This document shows positions 25,202 to 33,889 of a stretch of 64,000 nucleotides of DNA, one piece after another. A program made the position numbers and the translations under genes. The notes beneath the pieces were generated by a model. The model was not told the origin of the DNA. It searched no databases and was given only the letters and a program-made list of their open reading frames with translations. This DNA is from Haloterrigena gelatinilytica (GTDB lineage: Archaea; Halobacteriota; Halobacteria; Halobacteriales; Natrialbaceae): NCBI RefSeq assembly GCF_013342145.1, contig NZ_JABUQZ010000001.1, forward strand, positions 1,054,001 through 1,118,000, in the 5' to 3' direction. Every line of letters starts with the position of its first letter. The first letter of the stretch is position 1.

Positions 25202-25828
25202 TCACTCCTCGAGTCGACGCTCCGCTTCCTCGAGTGCCTCCTGCGTGTCGATCCCCTCGAACGTCCGCTCGGAGACGCCCTCGAGGGCCTCCTCGCCGAC
25301 TTCCGCGACGTCGATGCGGTCGATCGCGGCGACGATCCGCTCGTCCTCGGAGTCGAGGGTCTCCGCGCAGGCCTCGGCCATCGCGTCGGCCCGGTAGACG
25401 GCCTGGGTCGTCTGGTACCAGCCGTCCTCGAGGCGGACCACGGCGCCGTCGCGGCCGCGGGCGCGCTCGTGGAGCGTCTCGAGCAGCGCGGGCTCGACGA
25501 AGGGCATGTCGCAGGCGACGACGGCCGCGTACTCGCGGTCGACGGCCTCGAGGCCGACCCGCATGCCGGCCAGCGGCCCCCTGTCCGGGACGGGGTCGGT
25601 CGCGTATCGGGGCTCGAGGTCGCTGCCAGCGAGCGCGGCCCGAATCGCCTCGAGCTGATCGTCGCGGCAGTTGACCACGAGGTCGTCGGTCACGGTCGCG
25701 AGTCGGTCGACGACTCGGCGGATCATGGGCGTTCCCGCGAGGTCGGCGACGGCCTTGTCCGACTCGCCGAAGCGCGTGGAGTAGCCGCCGGCGAGGACGA
25801 CGCCGCCGAGCGAGCGTTCGCTGGTCAC
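25202..25828 (-). CDS. mobA: Molybdenum cofactor guanylyltransferase (MobA/MocA family)
   Basis: Attaches a nucleotide to molybdopterin for mature cofactor. The 208-residue protein has the nucleotidyltransferase signature VVLAGGYSTRFGESDKAV, the segment DRGPLAGMRVGLEAV, and the metal-binding Asp in VVACDMPFVEP. Whether it makes the GMP or CMP form is uncertain; linkage to YqeC would suit cytosine-type hydroxylases (MocA), the motif order MobA. It is last in a leftward group GT2, yqeC, mobA with 58-86 bp gaps, so possibly one operon. Confidence 0.82.
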   Translation of the reverse strand: MTSERSLGGVVLAGGYSTRFGESDKAVADLAGTPMIRRVVDRLATVTDDLVVNCRDDQLEAIRAALAGSDLEPRYATDPVPDRGPLAGMRVGLEAVDREYAAVVACDMPFVEPALLETLHERARGRDGAVVRLEDGWYQTTQAVYRADAMAEACAETLDSEDERIVAAIDRIDVAEVGEEALEGVSERTFEGIDTQEALEEAERRLEE

Positions 25829-25914
25829 GGGCGGCGATAGGACCAGCTAGCCCATAAACCACGTCCCCATTCCATCGCATCTGGGAACTCGAGGACGGGA
25901 CGGGATCGACGGCG

Positions 25915-26721
25915 TCACTCGAGGACGTCGACCAACGGCTCGTCGGCGATCATGCTCGTCAGGACGACGCGCGAGATTCGCCCGTGGGCGGCCGCACCGG
26001 CGTCCGCGCTCCGCTCGAGAATTCGCGTCGCGACCTCGCGGGCGACCGCGCGGTCGTCCGCGTCGTCGACCATGTTGAGCACCGGTACGTACGTCGCGTC
26101 CGGCGGCACGTCCTTCAGCCCGCCGTCGGGGCTGGTGAGGATCGTCGCGACGTCGTCCGGCCGAATCGTGTCGCCGAGATCGCGTCCGGTAACGGCCGCG
26201 ACGCGCTCCGGCCGGTGGACGGCCCCCTCGTCGAGGGGACGGCCGACCGCGTCGACGCTGGCGATCGCGAGCACCGTGTCGACCGTCTCCGGAAGCTGCG
26301 GCTCGCGCTCGTTCGGCGCCTTCAGCAGCCGCGTTCGCGCCCCGTCGGCCTTGACGAGGACGTGATCGACGCTCGAGGCCGCCGCGATCCGGTCGACGAC
26401 GTCCGGTTCGTACCCCAGGTACCGATCGTCTCGCTCCTGTTCCGGGACCAGGCCCAGCGGCCACTCGAGGCCGTTCACGGCGCCGTCGGCCTCGCCGGCG
26501 TCGGCCCGCTCGAGCAGGTCGGCCGGGTCCTCGGTGACTCGCACCGCGGCGACCTGCCGGTCGAAGATCGGAATGCGGACGGTCGCCGTCACGACGGCGC
26601 GCTCGAGGCGGCCGGCGAGTTCGTACAGCGTCGATTTCTTGCCCCCGGCGCCGACGACGCAGGTGAGCGAGGCGTCGGCCGCGAGGGCGTCGACGAGATC
26701 GGGATCCGGGTCGTCGTCCAT
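25915..26721 (-). CDS. yqeC: Putative selenium-dependent hydroxylase accessory protein YqeC
   Basis: A nucleotide-binding accessory protein associated with molybdenum hydroxylases in several organisms. The 268-residue protein starts DDDPDPDLVDALAADASLT and has the P-loop-like VVGAGGKKSTLYELA (residues 21-35), then DHVLVKADGARTRLLKAP and TVDTVLAIASVDAVGRPL, both typical of YqeC. The ATG at 26721 avoids a basic extension. Next to mobA, it fits a cofactor-maturation role; selenium dependence is a family label and nothing here shows selenium use. Confidence 0.8.
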   Translation of the reverse strand: MDDDPDPDLVDALAADASLTCVVGAGGKKSTLYELAGRLERAVVTATVRIPIFDRQVAAVRVTEDPADLLERADAGEADGAVNGLEWPLGLVPEQERDDRYLGYEPDVVDRIAAASSVDHVLVKADGARTRLLKAPNEREPQLPETVDTVLAIASVDAVGRPLDEGAVHRPERVAAVTGRDLGDTIRPDDVATILTSPDGGLKDVPPDATYVPVLNMVDDADDRAVAREVATRILERSADAGAAAHGRISRVVLTSMIADEPLVDVLE

Positions 26722-26779
26722 ATCCGACGGTACGACGACCGGCAAGAAAGGGTCGGCGGTCGGTCGCCGAGTGCGGCGG

Positions 26780-27490
26780 CTACGAGAAGTGGTCCCGCGT
26801 CGGCGACCGGCCCGGCAGCGCATACTCGAGGTAGCCCACGAGGTACGCCAGCAGGAGCGGGAGGTAGCCCTCTCGCTCGTGACGCCGCACCGACGTCCGG
26901 ACCGGGCAACTGGGGTCGTAGACGACGGACCCCGCCTCGCACAATCGCAGGGAGAGGTCCGTGTCCTCGAGGAAGGAAAGCGATTCGTCGAAGCCGTCGA
27001 CCGCCTCGAACGCCGACCGGCGCACGCTGCAGTTCGACCCCGGTTGCTGGACGAAGCCGACGGGCCAGCTCACCCGGTACCACCAGTCCGAGAGGAGCCG
27101 AAAGCGAACGCGGTGGGCCAGTCCACCGGCGAGGGGCCGGAGCGGACCGCCGACGCCGACGACCGATGGCGTCGCGTAGTGGCGCCAGTGGCGTCGCACC
27201 CACGCCGACGGGACGACCGTGTCGGCGTCGGTGAACAGCAGGACGTCGCCGGTCGCGGCCGCAGCGCCCCGGTTCCTGGCCCGGCCGGGTCCCACCCGGC
27301 TGTCGTCGATCAGGACTCGGTCGACGATCGGATGCGCTCGAGCCGCTGCCAGCGTCCGTTCGCCGCTCGCGACGACGACCACCTCGAAACGGCCGTCGAA
27401 GGTCTGCGCGACGAGCGAATTCAGCGTTCGCTCGAGTCGCGATCCTTCGTCGCGAGCGGGGACGACGACCGAGGCGTCGACGTCGGACAT
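26780..27490 (-). CDS. Family 2 glycosyltransferase
   Basis: A 236-residue GT-A glycosyltransferase transferring a sugar from a nucleotide donor, probably to a lipid or protein glycan. Motifs: ASVVVPARDEGSRLERTL (N-terminal strand), LLFTDADTVVP (DxD metal site), and SFLEDTDLSLRLCEAG (the ED acceptor region). Hydrophobic stretches near the C-terminus (LPLLLAYLVGYLEYAL) may associate with the membrane. It heads a leftward group with yqeC and mobA, but a shared function is not obvious. Confidence 0.85.
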   Translation of the reverse strand: MSDVDASVVVPARDEGSRLERTLNSLVAQTFDGRFEVVVVASGERTLAAARAHPIVDRVLIDDSRVGPGRARNRGAAAATGDVLLFTDADTVVPSAWVRRHWRHYATPSVVGVGGPLRPLAGGLAHRVRFRLLSDWWYRVSWPVGFVQQPGSNCSVRRSAFEAVDGFDESLSFLEDTDLSLRLCEAGSVVYDPSCPVRTSVRRHEREGYLPLLLAYLVGYLEYALPGRSPTRDHFS

Positions 27491-27753
27491 CGTCGGTGAC
27501 TGTCGGCCCGAGCAATATAACCGCTCTGCCGTGTCGGGTCGCCGCCGCTGTCCGGACCGTCACTCTCGAATCCGCGGCCCGCCGGTGCGGAGACGGACAC
27601 ACCGCGTCTGAGCGTGACGTCGCAGTCCGACACGGGAGGGGTCGGCCCACTCTCCCTGATCGCCGCGACTGGTTTCGGGCCCGCTGAATCCAGCCCTACC
27701 GACGTTGTAGCAAGCCCGGACCGATTATAATTGTAACTAATTTTCCGGCTATC

Positions 27754-27775
27754 TTTATGTATTACGAAATAATAC
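27754..27775 (+). promoter_or_regulatory. Amylase promoter with inverted repeat
   Basis: TTTATG (27754-27759) lies about 30 bp before the ATG at 27787, the TATA spacing of a leaderless transcript. Immediately after it, GTATTA (27759-27764) and TAATAC (27770-27775) form a perfect 6-bp inverted repeat with a CGAAA spacer, suggesting an operator. Confidence 0.5.
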
Positions 27776-27786
27776 CTCATAGTTGA

Positions 27787-29106
27787 ATGTCAGACAATGA
27801 CACTCAACGGTCTAGTGGCCGAATCGGCGACGCGATGAACAGACGAGCCTTCATGAGCACCGCCGCAGCGGCCGGGTTTTCCCTCGCCGGTATGGGAGCC
27901 ACCGCGGCGGCCGCGGCCGGCGACGAGCGGGTGTTTTTCCAGTACTTCCACGAGACGTGGCCGACGATCACTGACGACCTCTCGACGGTCGCGGACCGCG
28001 GCTACGACGGCGTCTGGATCCAGGCGCCCCAAGAGAGCGAGTTGACCTGGAGCGACCGGGACGGCCGGAACGATCCGCCGTTGGGCTACCAGCCGGTCGA
28101 CTTCCGCTCGTTCGACAGCGAGTTCGGGACCGAAGCGGACCTCGACCGGCTCGTCGAGACCGCACACGAACACGGCCTCGAAGTCTACGTCGACTGCGTG
28201 ATGAACCACATGGCCGCGGATCGCGGCTACGACTTCTCGCAGTTCGAGGAGCAACACTTCCACACTCACGTCGGTTCGATCGACGACTGGGACGACGAAC
28301 ACCAGGTCGAGCACGGGAACCTCCTCGGCTTGAAGGACCTCGCGCAACTCGAGGACCACGGACACGAGGACACCGCGCCGTACGTCCGCGAGCAGCTGTA
28401 CGACTACATGAAAAAGATCGCGGACACCGGCGCCGACGGCTACCGGTACGACGCGGTCAAACACGTCGAGCGCGAATTCTGGGCGCAGTACGCCAACCAG
28501 TGGGCCGACGAGTTCGGCATGAGTCGAATCGGGGAGGTGTTCGACGGCGGCGTCGACTACGTGCAGAACTACATCGATACCGGCATGAACGCCTTCGACT
28601 ACCCGCTGTACTTCGTCATGGAGGAGGTCTTCGACCACGGCGATATGAGCAGACTCGAAGGCGCGGGAGTCGTCGCTCAGGACCCGTTCCACTCGTGGCC
28701 GTTCGTCCAGAACCACGACGAGGGCGCGCCGCCACAGTACCACCTCGCACACGCCTTCGCGCTCACGATCGAGGGGACGCCGATGGTATACAACCTCCAT
28801 CCCGACGAGATCCTCACCGACGACGCGATCAACAACGTGGTGTGGGTCAAGACGAACCTCGCCGGCGGCGCGACCTACTGGCGACACGCCGACTCCGACC
28901 TCGCAGTTTACGAGCGGGAGAACAACCTGCTCGTCGGTCTCAACAACGGTACCGACAACTGGCGAAGTGAGTGGGTGGACACGACCTGGAGCAACGAGAC
29001 GCTCAAGGACTACAGCGGCAACGCCGACGACATCGAGGTCAACGGCGACGGCTGGGTCGAGGTCGCGGTTCCGCCCGAGGGGTGGGTGTTCTACGCGCCG
29101 TACTGA
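27787..29106 (+). CDS. Secreted alpha-amylase, glycoside hydrolase family 13
   Basis: Hydrolyses alpha-1,4-glucans outside the cell. The 439-residue protein has a Tat signal with RRAFM at residues 19-23 followed by a hydrophobic stretch to about 44. GH13 motifs: DCVMNH (136-141), DGYRYDAVKH with nucleophile Asp212, general acid Glu240 in IGEVFD, and VQNHDE with Asp301. The C-terminal beta domain ends in EGWVFYAPY. I use the ATG at 27787, which fits the TATA distance; an ATG at 27835 is also conceivable. The protein is acidic, as expected for a halophilic extracellular enzyme. No transport or maltose genes adjoin it. Confidence 0.93.
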   Translation: MSDNDTQRSSGRIGDAMNRRAFMSTAAAAGFSLAGMGATAAAAAGDERVFFQYFHETWPTITDDLSTVADRGYDGVWIQAPQESELTWSDRDGRNDPPLGYQPVDFRSFDSEFGTEADLDRLVETAHEHGLEVYVDCVMNHMAADRGYDFSQFEEQHFHTHVGSIDDWDDEHQVEHGNLLGLKDLAQLEDHGHEDTAPYVREQLYDYMKKIADTGADGYRYDAVKHVEREFWAQYANQWADEFGMSRIGEVFDGGVDYVQNYIDTGMNAFDYPLYFVMEEVFDHGDMSRLEGAGVVAQDPFHSWPFVQNHDEGAPPQYHLAHAFALTIEGTPMVYNLHPDEILTDDAINNVVWVKTNLAGGATYWRHADSDLAVYERENNLLVGLNNGTDNWRSEWVDTTWSNETLKDYSGNADDIEVNGDGWVEVAVPPEGWVFYAPY

Positions 29107-29272
29107 TCGGCGCGAGCGGTGATCGACTCGCTCGACGGCGATTTCTCGCTGCGGCCGTCGCCGGCGCCGGCAGTCCGACTCCGCGCGACCGCCGGACCGC
29201 GAGAGAGCGGTTCGACCGTTGTTCGTTGCCACCGTCGAAATCCCCTTGACGGGGCTTCCCCTACGCCGTGAC

Positions 29273-30253
29273 ATGGCGACCGTCAGCGCGGGAGCGCGAC
29301 TCCACGTCGGCTTCCAGAACCTCTCGCTCGCTCGCAGACGACTCTACGGCGGGATCGGCGTCGGACTCGAGGCGCCCCGCGTGACGGTCACCGCCGAACC
29401 CGCGTCCGGCGTCGAGAGCGACGATCCGCTCGGACGGGAGTACGCCGCCCGCGCCGTCGAGGCCCTCGACGTTCCGGGAGTCGCGGTCACGCTCGAGGAG
29501 CGGCTGCCCCGCCACGTCGGCCTCGGCAGCGGGACCCAGCTGGCCCTCTCGGTTCTCGCCGCGACGGCGCGGGCCCACGGCCTCGAGCCTCGAGTCAGGG
29601 ACCTCGCGCCGGCGATGGGCCGGGGCGGACGCAGCGGCGTCGGCGTCGCGACCTTCGAGGACGGGGGCTTCGTCGTCGACGCCGGCCATCCGACCAACCG
29701 CTTTACCACCGAGCCGCCGGCGGAGGGCGACTGGACGGTGCCCCCGGTCGTCGCCCGCCACGACCTCCCCGAGAACTGGCGCTTCCTCGTCGCGGTTCCC
29801 GACGCCGACCCCGGCCGCAGCGGCGACGACGAGGACGCGAGCATGCGCGCCGTCGTCGAGCGCGCCGACCCCGCCGTCGCGGACGAGATCGCCGGCGTCG
29901 TCACCCGCAAACTGCTTCCGGCCGCCGCCGAGGGTCGCCTCGAGGCCTTCGGCGAAGCGGTCGCCGAGATCGGCCGGAAGAACGGCGCTTGGTACGCCGA
30001 CGCGCAGGGCGGCGTCTTCCGTCCGCCGGCGGGAACGCTCGTCGAGGCGCTCGAGGACTGTCCGGTGCTGTCGGGCATCGGCCAGTCGTCGTGGGGCCCC
30101 GTCGTCTACGGCGTCACAGACCGCAGCCACGCCGCCGAGGCCGAGTCGGCGGCTCGAGCGGCGCTGGCGGACAACGGACTCGGGGGGCGGATTCTGGTGA
30201 CCGAACCGGCGACGGACGGGGCTCGGGTTCTGTCCGATGGCGAGCGATCGTAG
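29273..30253 (+). CDS. GHMP-family beta-RFAP synthase-like protein
   Basis: Related to beta-ribofuranosylaminobenzene 5'-phosphate synthase, the first committed enzyme of methanopterin synthesis in methanogens, and to GHMP kinases. The 326-residue protein opens VSAGARLHVGFQNLSL (substrate-binding strand) and carries the GHMP glycine-rich segment RHVGLGSGTQLALSVLA and GRGGRSGVGVATFEDGG. The ATG at 29273 is chosen because the frame before it is unrelated. In a haloarchaeon the product is uncertain, as methanopterin is not expected; it may make another aminobenzene riboside or act as a sugar kinase. It is a single gene. Confidence 0.78.
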   Translation: MATVSAGARLHVGFQNLSLARRRLYGGIGVGLEAPRVTVTAEPASGVESDDPLGREYAARAVEALDVPGVAVTLEERLPRHVGLGSGTQLALSVLAATARAHGLEPRVRDLAPAMGRGGRSGVGVATFEDGGFVVDAGHPTNRFTTEPPAEGDWTVPPVVARHDLPENWRFLVAVPDADPGRSGDDEDASMRAVVERADPAVADEIAGVVTRKLLPAAAEGRLEAFGEAVAEIGRKNGAWYADAQGGVFRPPAGTLVEALEDCPVLSGIGQSSWGPVVYGVTDRSHAAEAESAARAALADNGLGGRILVTEPATDGARVLSDGERS

Positions 30254-30520
30254 CCGCGACCCGCGCGAGCGAGTATGTAGCGGCGCGCGATGTCGATCGT
30301 ATCCGAGCAGTGGCGAGGATCGATCGACGACATCGCGCGAGGGATGAGCGAACACAGTGAGCGAATCGGATGGTGAGGACGTGGCAATTCCCCGTTGCCA
30401 GCGTCGGTAGCGTAGCCGTCGTTACCGACCGTGTGATCCGCTCCAAACAGTGATCGACGCCTCTTAGAAGCCGCTCGGACCGCCATAATACGTAAACGGA
30501 CACGCTTCGACTGGCGCGAT

Positions 30521-31357
30521 ATGAAACGACTTCCTCTCGGAATCTCGAGGCTCGACCGGATGATCGACGGGGGCGCGCCCGCCGGTAGCGTCGTGTTGCT
30601 CGCGGGCGAGGCCGGGGCCGGCGCGCGGGAGTTCGCCTACACGAGCGCGGTGTTGAACGGCCTCGCGGGCTCGGCGCCCGACGAGTTCGATCGCTACTAC
30701 GGCGACCTCGAGTCGGGGACCGAACTCCCCGACGCGGTCCACTACGTCTCGTTTACGGACGAACGGGCGGCGATCGTCGACGAGATGGAGTTGGTCATGG
30801 ACGCCGACCTCGTCGACGCGGGGACGGACGGCGTCTCCGTCGTCGAACTCGCGGAGTCGTACTTCCAGCTGACGCCGGTGCCGACGGACTGGTACGCCGA
30901 GCGCGCGACCGACATCACCGAACTCGGCCGGCGGACCGATCGCAGCGACGTCCTCGAGGCGCTGGGCGAGTACCTCACCGAGCACGCGGCGGGGAGCCTC
31001 GTCGTGATCGACTCCGTGACCGATCTCGTCGCGACGGCGGACGATCGGATGGCCTGGTCGGACCTGACGGTCCTCTTGAAGGGACTCAAACGCGCCGCCC
31101 ACCGCTGGGGCGGCGTCGTCCTGCTGCTGGTCAACGCGGAGGCCCTCGAGCCGACGGAGCTGGGGCGCTTGAAGGAGGCCACCGACGGGACCCTGCTGTT
31201 CGAGTGGGAGAGCGGCGGCTCCGAGCGCGCCCGAACGCTCGTCGTCGAACAGTTCCGCGGGGTCCTCTCGCGACTCGAGGACGAGGACATCGTCCGGTTC
31301 GAGACGGCGATCAACGACAGCGGATTCGACATCAGTAACGTTCGAAAAATCCGCTAA
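30521..31357 (+). CDS. RecA-superfamily (KaiC/RadA-like) protein with degenerate Walker A
   Basis: A 278-residue RecA-fold protein of the RAD55/KaiC type found in haloarchaea. It begins RLPLGISRLDRMIDGGAPAGSVVLLAG, and the P-loop position reads GEAGAGAREF rather than GxxGxGKT/S, so the catalytic Lys is Ala. The Walker B strand SLVVIDSVTDL is intact. ATP hydrolysis is therefore doubtful; a regulatory or scaffolding role is likely. A TATA-like ATAATACG (30485-30492) lies about 30 bp before the ATG, fitting a leaderless message. The coiled-coil gene follows 80 bp downstream. Confidence 0.82.
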   Translation: MKRLPLGISRLDRMIDGGAPAGSVVLLAGEAGAGAREFAYTSAVLNGLAGSAPDEFDRYYGDLESGTELPDAVHYVSFTDERAAIVDEMELVMDADLVDAGTDGVSVVELAESYFQLTPVPTDWYAERATDITELGRRTDRSDVLEALGEYLTEHAAGSLVVIDSVTDLVATADDRMAWSDLTVLLKGLKRAAHRWGGVVLLLVNAEALEPTELGRLKEATDGTLLFEWESGGSERARTLVVEQFRGVLSRLEDEDIVRFETAINDSGFDISNVRKIR

Positions 31358-31437
31358 GACCACCTCTACCGTGCGTATCGAACGGTGAGTCCGAACCAAC
31401 CCTTAAGCCCGCTTCGACCGAACCGTAGATCGAACAA

Positions 31438-32367
31438 ATGTCGAGCGAAGACGACGGCGGCATCTCGTTCGCCCCGCCCGGCGAGGTCGACGACTGGCTC
31501 GCCCGGGAGGCCAGCCGGCGCGGCGAGAGCCGCGACGACGTCTGCCGTCGTCTGGTTACGGCGGCCCACGCCGTCGCGACCGACGACGACATCGAGCCGA
31601 GCGACCTCGACGATCTCACTGCCGTCCAGGGCCGGATCGACGCCCAGCGCGACGAGTTTACGGAATTACTCGAGGACGTCCGGAGTCGCGTCGTCCAGGT
31701 CAAACGCGAGACCGACGCCAAGGCGCCCGCCGACCACGATCACGCCGACCACGTCGGCGAGGACGAGTTCGCGGCCGTCCGAGAGGACCTCGCGACCCTC
31801 GAGGCGACCGTCGACGACGGCTTCGAGAACTTCGAGGACGTCCTCGAGTCCCTCGTCGACGAGACGGCGGCGCTCGACGATCGGACGACCGCGCTGGCCA
31901 ACATCGTGCTGGACCTCCGCGACCGCCGGGACGCCGTCGCCGAACGGGAGCGCCGCCGGGCGGCGGCCGATCGGCTCAAACGCGCGGCCAACCGGCTCGG
32001 AATTCGTACCGCCGTCTGCGACGCCTGCGACGCCGCGGTCGACCTCGCGCTGTTGACCGAGCCCGCCTGTCCCCACTGCTCGACGGCGATCACGGACGTC
32101 GCCGAGAAGACCTCGTTCTTCGGCTCCCACACGCTCGTGACCGGCGAGCCGCCGGCGCTCGAGGGACGGGTCGACGACGGCGCGTCGTCGCCGTCGTCGG
32201 AGGAACCGATCTTCGACGCGCTCGAGGCGGACCCGCCGGACCGCGACGAGGTGCGCGACCGAACCGAACGGAACGGCGCGGACCGTGAAGACGAGGGAAA
32301 CGAACGGGCTGACGGCCCGAGCGCGGCGGCCGTTCTCGGCTTCGATTCGGAGGAGACGGTCCGATGA
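31438..32367 (+). CDS. Coiled-coil zinc-binding protein, haloarchaeal
   Basis: A 309-residue acidic protein: a short N-terminal domain (WLAREASRRGESRDDVCRRLV) reminiscent of RHH/CopG-type helices, a long coiled coil (about 60-185, including VRSRVVQVKRETDAKA and TTALANIVLDLRDRRDAV), a zinc-ribbon-like pair CDAC ... CPHC (about 201-222) and a disordered acidic tail. A CTTAAG TATA-like site about 26 bp before the ATG suggests leaderless expression. Its stop overlaps the next ATG (ATGA), so the two are cotranslated. Function unknown. Confidence 0.75.
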   Translation: MSSEDDGGISFAPPGEVDDWLAREASRRGESRDDVCRRLVTAAHAVATDDDIEPSDLDDLTAVQGRIDAQRDEFTELLEDVRSRVVQVKRETDAKAPADHDHADHVGEDEFAAVREDLATLEATVDDGFENFEDVLESLVDETAALDDRTTALANIVLDLRDRRDAVAERERRRAAADRLKRAANRLGIRTAVCDACDAAVDLALLTEPACPHCSTAITDVAEKTSFFGSHTLVTGEPPALEGRVDDGASSPSSEEPIFDALEADPPDRDEVRDRTERNGADREDEGNERADGPSAAAVLGFDSEETVR

Positions 32368-32849
32368 CCGAGGATGCGCCGTCGGACGGAGCGCTCGAGT
32401 CCGATCGGTCGATCGCATTCGAGCCGGACGCCGCGGGCGGTTCGACCCCGTCGGAAGCCGACGATATCGACCGAACCGGTCCCCTTAGCGATCTGGCCGC
32501 GGCGGTCGACGAGCGGCGGAGCGCGGCCGGAGACGGCGCCGACGCCGCCGGGATCGACTTCGACGAACTGTTCGACCGCGAGGACGTCGCGGCTCTCGAC
32601 CGCGACCGACTCTGGGAGCGCCTCGAGAACGACGACGCGCCGGGGGCGCCCCCTCGCGACGAGGAGCGGGAGATCCGCGAGATCGAGACGGACGGCTACT
32701 GCCACCAGTGCGAACACTTCGCGTCGCCGCCGACCGTCGCGTGTACCCGCGAGGGAACCGACATCCTCGATATGCCCGCGCTGGATCGGTTCCGGGTCGC
32801 CGACTGTCCGGTCGTCTCGGAGGACGAAGCGCTCGAGGGTCGCGAGTAA
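32364..32849 (+). CDS. Acidic protein with a C-terminal zinc-binding motif
   Basis: A 161-residue protein: a very acidic N-terminal 110 residues, then a compact C-terminal region with CHQCEHFASPPTVACTREG and ADCPVV giving four Cys. The arrangement C-x2-C ... C ... C suggests a small zinc site. It overlaps the coiled-coil gene by 4 bp, so both products probably act together. TFS lies 57 bp downstream and may be cotranscribed. No known domain is identified with confidence. Confidence 0.7.
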   Translation: MTEDAPSDGALESDRSIAFEPDAAGGSTPSEADDIDRTGPLSDLAAAVDERRSAAGDGADAAGIDFDELFDREDVAALDRDRLWERLENDDAPGAPPRDEEREIREIETDGYCHQCEHFASPPTVACTREGTDILDMPALDRFRVADCPVVSEDEALEGRE

Positions 32850-32905
32850 TCGCCCGCGGGCCCGCGAGAGGTGCACTTTTCCTGCTCGATCCGCTACACT
32901 CGGCT

Positions 32906-33235
32906 ATGCAGTTCTGCGACGATTGCGGCTCGATGATGAAAGCTCAGGGCGATCGCATGGTCTGTACGAACGACGACTGCGGCGCCGCGAGCGAACGCGA
33001 CCGCGAGCAGGAGGACGCGTTCGTCACGACCGAGTCCCAGACCGACGACGACGTGATCGAGTCCGACGAGAACGCCAACTTCGAGGGGAAGCCGAAGGCG
33101 ACGGACGTGATCTGCGACGAGTGCGAGAACCAGGAGGCGTGGTACACCCTCAAACAGACCGCCTCGGCCGACGAACCGCCGACGCGCTTTTTCAAGTGCA
33201 CCGAGTGCGGCCACCGCTGGCGCGGCTACAACTGA
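32906..33235 (+). CDS. tfs: Transcription factor S (archaeal TFIIS/RPB9-like)
   Basis: Stimulates RNA cleavage by stalled RNA polymerase. The 109-residue protein has an N-terminal zinc ribbon (Cys 4, 7, 20, 25) and a C-terminal zinc ribbon (Cys 70, 73, 98, 101) with the acidic hairpin QTASADEPPT, in which Asp89 and Glu90 are kept; the usual Arg before SADE is Ala. It ends CTECGHRWRGYN. The ATG at 32906 gives normal length. Its 3' end overlaps the convergent DUF5518-type gene by 10 bp. Confidence 0.93.
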   Translation: MQFCDDCGSMMKAQGDRMVCTNDDCGAASERDREQEDAFVTTESQTDDDVIESDENANFEGKPKATDVICDECENQEAWYTLKQTASADEPPTRFFKCTECGHRWRGYN

Positions 33236-33648
33236 GGGCCAGATCGGTCGAATTCGCTCTCGAGGACGGTTCCGATCACCGCGCCGACGATACTCAGGAC
33301 GAGAGTGTACGCCGCGATGCCAAGCAGGAGGAGGACGACCACGGCCCCGAAGCCGCCCGGTCCCAGAACCCCGAGAAACCAGAGCGCGACCAGCCCGAAC
33401 AGCAGTTTCGGGACGAGCATGACGAGCCCCGCGAGCGCGCCGACCCGAAGTCCCTCGTCGGCCCCACCGCCCTCGAGGTAGCCGGCGACGGCCCCGCCGA
33501 GAACGGTCGATCCCGGGAGGAACGACAGCACGATCCCGACGCCGCCACCGAGCAGGGCGTTGACGGTCCGGTTCGAATCCGATCTCGCGTCCGAGTCCGT
33601 CCCGTAGGTGTCGATCGGCGGCGGCGTGTCGGTCGCGTCGGAGTCCAT
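33226..33648 (-). CDS. DUF5518-type membrane protein
   Basis: A 140-residue membrane protein: a polar Asp-rich N-terminus, then about four hydrophobic segments (NALLGGGVGIVLSFLPG, LGGAVAGYLEGG, LAGLVMLVPKLLFGLVALWFL, AVVVLLLLGIAAYTLVLSIVG). The GYLEGGGADEGLRVGALAG segment is typical of the haloarchaeal DUF5518 family; its function is unknown. The start at 33648 (MDSDATDTP) is the ATG supported by length and charge. It is convergent with tfs. Confidence 0.78.
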   Translation of the reverse strand: MDSDATDTPPPIDTYGTDSDARSDSNRTVNALLGGGVGIVLSFLPGSTVLGGAVAGYLEGGGADEGLRVGALAGLVMLVPKLLFGLVALWFLGVLGPGGFGAVVVLLLLGIAAYTLVLSIVGAVIGTVLESEFDRSGPQL

Positions 33649-33889
33649 ACCGCACGATACTGTTGCCGAGACAAAAAGTGTTCGCCGACGATACGATCGC
33701 GGGGGATCGAGCGCGGATCCGCGGTCACGCCGCTCGGCGACCCCGTCGGACCGCCCGCCAGATGCGGATTTCGACCCGCGAATCGATGCGGGAGTAATCC
33801 CCAACTGGAGATGACGGTTTCTCCACAAGAACCGTTTATCAGCGCAATGTCACCTCATAACTAATCCGCAATGGGGGCAGGTGGCCGCC

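Noticed and set aside
33555-33585. GGTTCGAATCC, identical to a tRNA T-loop consensus, at about 33563-33580
   Set aside because: No flanking stems fit a cloverleaf, and it lies inside the leftward DUF5518-type coding region where it encodes ordinary residues.
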